A program made the position numbers and the translations under genes. A DNA stretch of 12,325 nt from CAZEPJ01 sp964514105 (GTDB lineage: Bacteria > Desulfobacterota > Desulfocorpusculales > Desulfocorpusculum), in NCBI GenBank assembly GCA_964514105.1, contig CAZEPJ010000096.1, positions 1 through 12,325 of the forward strand, in the 5' to 3' direction. Below are positions 1 through 6,005 of the stretch, in pieces. Below the pieces are notes generated by a model that saw only the letters and a program-made list of their open reading frames with translations, was not told where the DNA came from and ran no database searches. How positions within the stretch are numbered: position 1 is the first letter of the stretch; the number at the start of each line of letters is the position of its first letter.

Positions 1-1
1 G

Positions 2-94
2 GCGGAACTGCAGCGCAGGAGCGCTCCCCCTGTGGAAGGATCGACAGGCGCTTTGGCCTCGCAGGGCCCGGGCGCAGGCCCTTCCATTTCGTGA
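2..94 (+). CDS. Possible 3' end of an upstream gene (partial)
   Basis: Reading frame 2 is open from the left edge to a TGA at 92-94, seven bases before the GTG start of the glycosyltransferase. The translation is Ala/Gly/Pro/Ser-rich (it ends GPGAGPSIS) and shows no recognisable domain. The other two plus frames are also open across this stretch, so openness alone proves little. The argument for this frame is positional: a stop just upstream of the next start is what an operon neighbour would look like. It could equally be a leader region. No function can be given. Confidence 0.3.
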   Translation, partial: AELQRRSAPPVEGSTGALASQGPGAGPSIS

Positions 95-100
95 GGCGCC

Positions 101-1327
101 GTGGTGGGGAATCACGAAAGAAACCTGGTTCACGTGACCACGATCCCTGAAACCCTGATCTTTCTGCAGGGTCAGATCTCGTTCATGAAAGAGAGGGGCT
201 TTGCGGTCCACGTGGTGTCCTCGCCAGGTCCCATGCTGGAGAAGGTCGGTCGTCGGGAGGGGGTCCCTGTTCACGGCGTTTCCATGGAGCGCCGAATCAG
301 CCCGGTCGCCGATGTCCGCTCGATCTGCACGCTCTTCTTCCTCTTTCGGAAGCTGAAAGCCACCCTCGTGCACGCGCACACCCCCAAGGGAGGCCTGCTG
401 GGCGTGGTGGCCGGTCGGATGACCGGCGCAAAGACTGTGGTGTACACCCTGCATGGCCTGCGGTACGCCACGGCCGAGGGGTGGAGAAGGAAGTTACTCC
501 AGGGGGCTGAGGCCATGACGTGCGGTTTGGCCGACCGGGTCTTCGCGGTGAGTCTGGCCAACCAAAGGCAGGCAGTCGCTGATGGCGTCTGTTCGAAAGA
601 CAAGATTCGGCTGCTGGGCCGGGGAAGCTGCAACGGCGTTGATTCCCGGGAGCGATTCAATCCCGAGCGGCTGGGAAGGAATCTGCGCGGGGAAACGAGA
701 AGGCGGTTCGGGATACCCGATTCAGCGGTCGTCCTGGGTTATGTGGGGCGCATCGTTCGGGACAAAGGGATCACGGAGTTGTCCGATGCGTGGGGCAGCC
801 TCAGGGATCGGTACCCGGAAATCCATTTGCTCATGGTGGGGTCCATCGAGGAACAGGACCCGGTTCCGGGCCCTGTCATGGCGCGCCTGACCGCAGACGA
901 GCGAGTGCGGTTGGTCGGCTGGGCGGATGACCCGGTGCCTTTCTACGCGGCAATGGATGTCTTCGTTCTGCCCACTTACCGGGAGGGATTCCCCATAAGT
1001 CCTCTGGAGGCGGCCGCCATGGAACTGCCGGTGATCGCGAGCCGCGTCGACGGTTGCGTGGAGGCGGTGGCGGACGGGATCACCGGCCTCCTGGTCCCGC
1101 CACGAGACAGCGACGCCCTGGCGGAGGCGCTTCATCGGTTGATCCTGGAGCCGGAGCTACGAGAACGGATGGGCCGCGCGGGCCGGCGGCGAGTCACGTC
1201 CGAGTTCAGACCGGAGGCCATCTGGCAGGAACTCCACGAATCCTATCTGGATCTGTTGCGACCGAGGCGGGGCGAGCCTCATCTCCCCGAGGGAGACGTC
1301 CATCGAGGAATCCCGCCGGGCCGGTAA
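101..1327 (+). CDS. GT4-family glycosyltransferase (PglA-like)
   Basis: A 408-residue retaining, nucleotide-sugar-dependent glycosyltransferase of the GT-B fold. It probably adds a sugar to an undecaprenyl-diphosphate-linked acceptor at the cytoplasmic face of the inner membrane. The N-terminal acceptor half carries HAHTPKGGLLG (residues 91-101) and YTLHGLRY (115-122), typical of the GT4 group that includes PglA and other O-unit/EPS transferases. GSCNGVD follows near residues 175-181. The C-terminal donor half begins near VLGYVGRIVRDKG (211-223). The family E-x7-E signature is E295-E303 in REGFPISPLE. The GTG start at 101 is the first possible one, because TGA at 92-94 closes the frame. A GAGG-like site lies at 93-96, and the second GTG at 104 is an alternative. 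It converges on the beta-helix gene with 22 bases between stops. The donor and acceptor sugars cannot be read from sequence. Extending a diNAcBac-type primer made by the neighbouring genes is an inference. Confidence 0.92.
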   Translation: MVGNHERNLVHVTTIPETLIFLQGQISFMKERGFAVHVVSSPGPMLEKVGRREGVPVHGVSMERRISPVADVRSICTLFFLFRKLKATLVHAHTPKGGLLGVVAGRMTGAKTVVYTLHGLRYATAEGWRRKLLQGAEAMTCGLADRVFAVSLANQRQAVADGVCSKDKIRLLGRGSCNGVDSRERFNPERLGRNLRGETRRRFGIPDSAVVLGYVGRIVRDKGITELSDAWGSLRDRYPEIHLLMVGSIEEQDPVPGPVMARLTADERVRLVGWADDPVPFYAAMDVFVLPTYREGFPISPLEAAAMELPVIASRVDGCVEAVADGITGLLVPPRDSDALAEALHRLILEPELRERMGRAGRRRVTSEFRPEAIWQELHESYLDLLRPRRGEPHLPEGDVHRGIPPGR

Positions 1328-1349
1328 CGTGAGATGAAGCTCCCCCCCG

Positions 1350-3065
1350 TCACCTCACCTTCTTCCATTGGGCTTCCACGTCTTTTCCCGAGGTCACGTG
1401 GTAATACCCCGGTCTCGTGCATACCCATTCGGCCGGCGAGTCCACAATCCGGTAGCGGTCTCCAACGAGTCCATGGGTGGACGGCGCGGGTGGGGACTTC
1501 CCGATGATGATGCGCCCCCCGACATACTGGTTTCCCTCCAGTCCGTGCGTGGACGATATACGGTTCGCGCTCTCGGCCATCTCGATTCCCATCTGGGCGA
1601 GGCGGTTTCGGTTGGGGTGGGGATAGCCCGTGATATGCATGTAGCGCCGGCTTTGAACGATTACCCGCTCGAGGGTGATGTCGAGATGGGCGTTTCCCAA
1701 CGCGTCCCGGGACCCGGTCCACGAGAAAGGCAAGGCGGCCTCGATCAACGCGCCTTTGATCACCCAGTTTCCTCCCCGATACTTCGTCGCGATGCCGACA
1801 TCCGTGGAGCCGGATATATGGCCGCCGTTCACGGTGAGAACGTTTCCGAAGTCCACATCGTCCCACCCGGTGAGGATCCCGTGGCACCCGGAGGGGTCGT
1901 TCTCAGTCCCCTCTCCGCACGTGAACCTGCAATCGTTGAACGTGAGGGACTGGCCCTTCTTCTTCGTATGGGACAGGTTCCATGCGACGAAAGGCGCGGC
2001 ATGAAGTTCTACCCCGTGCTTCGAGGGCCCTCCCGACGAGGCACGAAACACGCAATCATTGAAGGTGACGGAGTGGGGGAAGACGATCCGATCTCCAGGC
2101 GCGGTCTCGAAACTGCAATGGGTGAAGGTCATCACGGAGTCTTCCGCATACAGGTGGATGGGGGAGGCCGAGAGGATCCTCGTTCCGTTTACAAGGGATC
2201 CTTCCTTCACCCCGATATCCAGATCGCCGTCAAGCAGGCGGATGTCCTTCAAGCGGATCTCCACCTTGAGGCTGCCGTCATATCCCTTGCTGTCCACCTC
2301 CACATCGATGCCCGTCGGGTCCGTCTTGCCCATGGTGACGAAACGCTCGACCTCGGCGATCGAGTGCCCCCCCGTAAGGACGAACCCACCGCGGAAGACA
2401 TCTTCCGCGACGCAATCGCTCACTTCCACACGGGTGTTGGTGTGAGCGTGGATCCCATCTGCGACGCCGTTCTTGAAGGCGCAGCCTTTGATGATGGCGT
2501 GCAGTCTGCCCGGACAATCCCTGCTGGCCGTCAGGAAGAGGAGCGCCGCCTGTTCGAGTTCATGGTTCCTGTACGGGCCCTGGGTCTGGCTGTTGCCGTC
2601 AAAGGTGAGCCCTTCGATGACCAGCGGTCTCGAATCCGTGACACCGCAGTACGGTCCCTTCTCCGTGGTGAACGTCCGGGTCCATTTGGCCTTCTCCCTG
2701 CCGAGTCGCGCGGAAAGGTCGTCCGGCCTCCGGATGATCGCGCCGCAGCCTTGCAGCGTGATGCCCTCTCGCAGGTTAACCGAGGTGACGAGGTAGGTGC
2801 CAGGGGGAAAGAACAGGCGGCCTCCTCCGCTGGAGTGGGAGAGATCGACCGCTTTCTGTATCGCTCCGGTATCGTCCTTGGTTCCATCGCCTGCGGCCCC
2901 GAAGTCCCGGACATTCAGGACAGCCTGGCCTGAGTTCAGGGGATGCCCGGTTCCGCAGGGGCCGGATGGCGCCGTTTCCGAATCAGCGAAGACGACAACG
3001 TTCGCTCCCGTGAGGCACAAGAAGAAGGCGAGGAGTCGGGTGGTCGCCTTTAGCTTTGATTCCAT
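1350..3065 (-). CDS. Secreted right-handed beta-helix protein (pectate-lyase-3 superfamily)
   Basis: A 571-residue protein on the strand opposite to the rest of the locus. From the ATG at 3063-3065 it starts with a good signal peptide: basic MESKLKATTR, a hydrophobic core, then VVVFA before DSE (predicted cleavage about 27/28). Residues 50-75 read NVRDFGAAGDGTKDDT..IQKAV, followed by GGRLFFPPGTYLV (81-93). This is the classic opening of the pectate-lyase-3/glycan-active beta-helix family, and helix-like strands continue to about 480. Near the C-terminus STHGLEGNQY and STHGLVGDRY repeat, and the end reads AEWVCTRPG, like the WVCT-x-x-G tails of some beta-helix glycan proteins. The family often cleaves or epimerises acidic polysaccharide, so a role in trimming the exported glycan is plausible but inferred. 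No catalytic residues can be assigned. The frame stays open to a GTG at 3170, but only the 3065 start exposes the signal peptide; its Shine-Dalgarno is weak (AGAGAGG, 14 bases away). No VPLPA/PEP-CTERM tail is present. Confidence 0.87.
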   Translation of the reverse strand: MESKLKATTRLLAFFLCLTGANVVVFADSETAPSGPCGTGHPLNSGQAVLNVRDFGAAGDGTKDDTGAIQKAVDLSHSSGGGRLFFPPGTYLVTSVNLREGITLQGCGAIIRRPDDLSARLGREKAKWTRTFTTEKGPYCGVTDSRPLVIEGLTFDGNSQTQGPYRNHELEQAALLFLTASRDCPGRLHAIIKGCAFKNGVADGIHAHTNTRVEVSDCVAEDVFRGGFVLTGGHSIAEVERFVTMGKTDPTGIDVEVDSKGYDGSLKVEIRLKDIRLLDGDLDIGVKEGSLVNGTRILSASPIHLYAEDSVMTFTHCSFETAPGDRIVFPHSVTFNDCVFRASSGGPSKHGVELHAAPFVAWNLSHTKKKGQSLTFNDCRFTCGEGTENDPSGCHGILTGWDDVDFGNVLTVNGGHISGSTDVGIATKYRGGNWVIKGALIEAALPFSWTGSRDALGNAHLDITLERVIVQSRRYMHITGYPHPNRNRLAQMGIEMAESANRISSTHGLEGNQYVGGRIIIGKSPPAPSTHGLVGDRYRIVDSPAEWVCTRPGYYHVTSGKDVEAQWKKVR

Positions 3066-3280
3066 CGCAGGCCGGGAATCCTCTCTGCTCGGGCCCGTGG
3101 CCGACGAAAGTGGCCTTCCGGGCGAACCGGTCGAACCCGAGCCGCCGCCCTTCCGGGCCCGAGGGTTCACTAGAATGCTTTCTCACAACAGCCCGAACGA
3201 GTCAAGGCATGGCCGCCTCTCGACTGCCGCGTGTTTGGACCGCCCTACCGATCGGGTCCACGCTCGCGCGTGAGGGTCGG
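3066..3280. promoter_or_regulatory. Divergent intergenic region between beta-helix gene and pgl/xrt operon
   Basis: This stretch separates two divergent starts and must hold the promoter of the beta-helix gene and, very likely, that of the plus-strand operon. The only locally AT-richer stretch is about 3160-3190. I could not match a convincing sigma-70 pair or a sigma-54 GG/GC element in it, so no promoter is placed. If the sugar transferase starts at 3209 rather than 3281, the non-coding part shrinks to 143 bases. Confidence 0.4.
3272..3276 (+). promoter_or_regulatory. Shine-Dalgarno site favouring a TTG start for the sugar transferase
   Basis: GAGGG lies four bases before an in-frame TTG at 3281. 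The competing ATG at 3209 has only AAGG one base upstream, which is too close to serve. The 24 residues between the two starts do not resemble the family. The TTG start gives the short basic N-terminus (MKREGNPLCQRVFDL) usual for small phosphoglycosyl transferases. Confidence 0.5.
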
Positions 3281-3904
3281 TTGAAACGAGAGGGCAACCC
3301 TCTGTGCCAGAGGGTGTTTGACCTGGCCCTTGGGGTTGGCGGCCTTCTCTTGCTTGCACCCTTGATGGTTTGCGTCGCACTCGGCGTGTGGCTCAGTCTC
3401 GGATCCCCTGTGTTCTTCCGACAGACCCGACCAGGGCTTCACGGACGTCCCTTTCGGCTCCTCAAGTTCCGGACCATGGCCGACCTAACGGACAACGAGG
3501 GCCGCCTTCTGCCCGACGAGAAGCGGCTCACCCGGGTGGGAAGGCTCCTTCGTGCCACCTCTCTCGACGAACTGCCGGAGCTCTTCAACGTGCTCAGAGG
3601 CGACATGAGCCTCGTGGGGCCCCGCCCCCTGCTCATGAAGTACCTGGCACGGTACACGCCGGAGCAGATGCGACGGCACGAGGTTCGGCCGGGCCTCACG
3701 GGATGGGCCCAGGTGAACGGCCGCAACGCCATCTCGTGGGAGGAGAAGTTCGAGCTCGACGTCTGGTACGTGGACAACTGGTCCCTCTGGCTCGATGTGC
3801 GGATCATCGCCAGGACGATTCTGAAGGTGCTGAGGCGGGAGGGGATCAGCCAGGAGGGGAAGGCAACCATGGAGGAGTTCATGGGGAGCGCGAACGCAGG
3901 ATGA
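3281..3904 (+). CDS. PglC-like undecaprenyl-phosphate sugar-1-phosphate transferase (small monotopic PGT)
   Basis: A 207-residue phosphoglycosyl transferase of the bacterial sugar transferase family. It moves a sugar-1-phosphate from a UDP-sugar to undecaprenyl phosphate, the membrane-committing step of glycan assembly. A basic stretch and RVFDL lead into one hydrophobic re-entrant segment (about 15-40). PVFFRQTRPG (43-52) and FRLLKFRTM (58-66) follow. RATSLDELPELFNVLRGDMSLVGPRP is split here as SLDELPELFN and GDMSLVGPRP, with the catalytic Asp-Glu pair at D96-E97. Then come RPGLTGWAQVNGRN (136-149) and FELDVWYVDNWSLWLD (157-172). The length matches the minimal PglC/WcaJ-C-terminal form with no extra membrane domain. 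The stop overlaps the next start by four bases (ATGA, 3901-3904), implying translational coupling. Adjacent PglD- and PglE-like genes suggest UDP-diNAcBac as donor, but substrate cannot be proved from sequence. The alternative start at 3209 would give 231 residues. Confidence 0.92.
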   Translation: MKREGNPLCQRVFDLALGVGGLLLLAPLMVCVALGVWLSLGSPVFFRQTRPGLHGRPFRLLKFRTMADLTDNEGRLLPDEKRLTRVGRLLRATSLDELPELFNVLRGDMSLVGPRPLLMKYLARYTPEQMRRHEVRPGLTGWAQVNGRNAISWEEKFELDVWYVDNWSLWLDVRIIARTILKVLRREGISQEGKATMEEFMGSANAG

Positions 3905-4593
3905 CGCACCGGAAGAAACGGCTGTATGTGGTCGGACGGGGTGGGCTCGCATCAGAGATGATGGAACTCGTGCTGCCGGATCTGAAATCGAGGAATGCGA
4001 CTCGCGATCTATCGTTTGCCGGGTTTCTCGAGATCCATATCGATTCTCAGGCCGGGAGCCATAATGCCAGGTGTTTCAAGACGCTTGACGTGACGGAGCC
4101 GGGTGAACACTTCGCGCCGGACAAAGGGTGCGTCTTCTTGCTGGCCGGCGGTACGAAAAAGACCCGGCGAGTATTCCTCGATTTCCTGTTAGACCATTTT
4201 GAACCGACGATAGAACACTTTCCCAACTTTGTATCCAGGACAGCGCGAATTGGAAGAACCGTAGACATGGGCATCGGAAACGTCGTGACGTGGAACTGCA
4301 TGTTTGCGAGCAGAATTGAAATCGGTAATTTCAACAATTTCAACTTCAATTGCGTCCTGTCCCACGACAACAGAGTGGGGAACCGCAATATATTCTCGCC
4401 AACACTGAATTCCATGGGAGAAGTATGGATTGGAGATGACGTATTCACTGGCGCATCAGTGACGATCGGTCCAAGGTTGCGTGTCGGAAACAACACGACA
4501 ATTCAGGCTGGAATTACTCTTCTTGAGGACGTTCCTGACAATTCCCTGGTGAGAAGGAAAACCCCCCACATCGAGATCTTGAGGAAACCATGA
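3901..4593 (+). CDS. PglD-like NDP-amino-sugar N-acetyltransferase
   Basis: A 230-residue acyltransferase of the NeuD/PglD group. The N-terminal Rossmann-like UDP-sugar domain opens with LYVVGRGGLASEMMELV (8-24). The C-terminal half is a left-handed beta-helix of hexapeptide repeats (about 112-210), for example IGNFNN, VGNRNI, IGDDVF, IGPRLR and VGNNTT. In the bacillosamine pathway this enzyme acetylates the 4-amino group of UDP-4-amino-4,6-dideoxy-GlcNAc. The catalytic His of PglD (in an EHD motif) appears to match H155 in CVLSHDNRVG. The following HIAPG of the family reads IFSPT here, so a second conserved His is absent. The usual VxGxPA end is replaced by LVRRKTPHI. Both start and stop overlap neighbours by ATGA (3901-3904, 4590-4593). 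The gene is AT-richer than its neighbours: sample lines count 45-48% GC against 65% in the next gene. This suggests replacement by transfer. Acyl donor and sugar are inferred. Confidence 0.9.
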   Translation: MTHRKKRLYVVGRGGLASEMMELVLPDLKSRNATRDLSFAGFLEIHIDSQAGSHNARCFKTLDVTEPGEHFAPDKGCVFLLAGGTKKTRRVFLDFLLDHFEPTIEHFPNFVSRTARIGRTVDMGIGNVVTWNCMFASRIEIGNFNNFNFNCVLSHDNRVGNRNIFSPTLNSMGEVWIGDDVFTGASVTIGPRLRVGNNTTIQAGITLLEDVPDNSLVRRKTPHIEILRKP

Positions 4594-6005
4594 GTCACTC
4601 AGGGGCCTCTCAAATGGTGAAGCCGGAGGGGAATGCAACGCATCGGATCTTCCTCTCCCCCCCACACATGGGCGGGGAAGAAGCGGCATTCGTGGAGGAG
4701 GCCTTTCGGAGCAACTACATCGCCCCCCTTGGGCCCATGGTGGACGCATTCGAGCGGGAGTTCGCCGAGAAGGTCGGAATGGCGCACGCGATGGCGGTAT
4801 CCAGCGGGACAGCGGCCATGCACCTTGCCCTCCGGGTCCTGGGGGTAGGGGCGGGAGATGTGGTCCTGGCCTCAACGCTGACCTTCATCGGGAGCGTGAC
4901 GCCCATTCTGTTCCAGGGCGCCACCCCGGTCTTCATGGACTGCGACCCCGAGACCTGGAACATGGATCCCCGGCTCCTGAAAGAAGCGCTGGAGGCGTTG
5001 CGCCGGGAGGGTCGGCTTCCCAGGGCCGTGATCCCCACGGACCTGTACGGCCAGTGCGCCGACTACGACCGGATTCGGGAAGAGTGCGACCGATTTGGAA
5101 TCCCCATGGTGGTGGATGCGGCGGAGTCGCTGGGCGCCACTTACAAAGGGGAGCCCGCTGGGTCCCGGGGATTCGCGGCGACTCACTCCTTCAACGGCAA
5201 CAAGATCCTCACCACATCGGGGGGAGGGATGCTTGTGTCCAATGACGCCCCGTTCATCGAAAAGGCCCGGTTCCTGTCTCAGCAGGCTCGGGACCCGGCC
5301 CCGCACTATGAACACTCGGAGTGGGGATACAACTATCGCATGAGCAACATCCTGGCCGCCATCGGGAGAGGACAGCTCAAGGTGCTGGAGGAGCGCGTGA
5401 GACGAAAGAGGGAGATCTTCGATCAATACCGGAGGGCTCTGGACGGGGTCCCGGGGATCTCCTTCATGCCCGAGGCGCCCTACGGGCGCTGCACCCGCTG
5501 GCTCACGGTGATCCTGATCGAACCGGAGCTCTTCGGGGCCGACCGCGAAGCGATCCGTCTGGCCCTGGAGGTTGAGAACATCGAGTCCAGGCCCGTATGG
5601 AAGCCCATGCACATGCAGCCGGTGTTCGAAACACAGGGTGGAGGGCCCGCCGTGGAGGGTGCTGGAGAGGCCACGGGCAACGGGCAACAAGCGACGGCAG
5701 ATGGACCGCGAGGGCGCGAGTGCGCCAGGACGATACATGGACGGCGCAGGGCGCAGGGCGGGGAGCCCGCCGAGCCCCTCAGGAACACGGGAAGTCGTTG
5801 GCCGGCGGGGGCGATGGGCGGCGAGGTGGCTGAGACCCTCTTCAAGAAGGGGCTCTGCCTCCCCTCGGGCACAGCCATGACCGATGTGGACATCGCTCGC
5901 GTGGTGCGCACAATCCTGGGATGCGCGAAGGCGCGGGGAGACGGCGCCCGCAAGGAAGCGGCCTGGCCGGAACAGGATAACCATGCGCAGGAGCGGACAA
6001 GGTGA
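4590..6005 (+). CDS. PglE-like DegT/DnrJ/EryC1/StrS aminotransferase with an in-frame insert
   Basis: A 471-residue PLP-dependent sugar aminotransferase; relatives such as PglE are about 390-400 residues. It would transfer an amino group from glutamate to C4 of a UDP-4-keto-6-deoxy-GlcNAc. The N-terminus reads RIFLSPPHMGGEE (19-31) and NYIAPLGP (42-49). SSGTAAMHLALR (71-82) is the cofactor-phosphate loop. D176 in VVDAAES would contact the pyridine nitrogen, and K205 in HSFNGNK is the Schiff-base lysine. C-terminal landmarks are SRPVWKPMHMQPVF (333-346) and GGEVAETLFKKGLCLPSG (410-427). In relatives these two are joined by a short linker, but here about 60 residues of low-complexity Gly/Ala/Arg-rich sequence (349-409) intervene. 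The reading frame survives and all catalytic landmarks remain. A GAGGAA Shine-Dalgarno (4581-4586) sits just before the ATG. The stop overlaps the exosortase GTG (GTGA, 6002-6005). The family call is firm, the exact substrate less so. Confidence 0.92.
   Translation: MSHSGASQMVKPEGNATHRIFLSPPHMGGEEAAFVEEAFRSNYIAPLGPMVDAFEREFAEKVGMAHAMAVSSGTAAMHLALRVLGVGAGDVVLASTLTFIGSVTPILFQGATPVFMDCDPETWNMDPRLLKEALEALRREGRLPRAVIPTDLYGQCADYDRIREECDRFGIPMVVDAAESLGATYKGEPAGSRGFAATHSFNGNKILTTSGGGMLVSNDAPFIEKARFLSQQARDPAPHYEHSEWGYNYRMSNILAAIGRGQLKVLEERVRRKREIFDQYRRALDGVPGISFMPEAPYGRCTRWLTVILIEPELFGADREAIRLALEVENIESRPVWKPMHMQPVFETQGGGPAVEGAGEATGNGQQATADGPRGRECARTIHGRRRAQGGEPAEPLRNTGSRWPAGAMGGEVAETLFKKGLCLPSGTAMTDVDIARVVRTILGCAKARGDGARKEAAWPEQDNHAQERTR
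5634..5816 (+). repeat. Repeat-rich in-frame insert within the aminotransferase
   Basis: This segment codes for the 61 non-conserved residues between the PMHMQPVF and GGEVAETLF motifs. It is visibly repetitive: GTGGAGGG at 5638-5645 (starting within the segment) and again at 5652-5659; a heptamer CGGGCAA repeated in tandem from 5674; and a heptamer GGCGCAG repeated from 5744. Such heptamer tandems are more typical of intergenic repeats than of an enzyme. The length is close to a multiple of three, so the frame is kept. The exact ends are my estimate from protein-family conservation. Confidence 0.6.

Noticed and set aside
1328..1349. Bidirectional terminator between the convergent genes
   Set aside because: Only a weak GTGAG/CTCAC pairing with a long loop and no T-run; too poor to call.
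1368..2933. 521-codon open frame on the plus strand
   Set aside because: It lies opposite the beta-helix gene. The minus-strand product has a signal peptide and a family motif, while the plus-strand translation looks like a shadow.
3370..3900. Upstream extension of the acetyltransferase frame
   Set aside because: It overlaps the sugar transferase out of frame. The ATG at 3901, with a four-base overlap, begins exactly at the Rossmann-like motif.
5674..5760. Possible CRISPR-like or large tandem repeat array
   Set aside because: Only two copies of each heptamer and no regular repeat-spacer pattern.
4872..5984. 370-codon minus-strand frame over the aminotransferase
   Set aside because: Antisense to a well-supported enzyme; no motifs.
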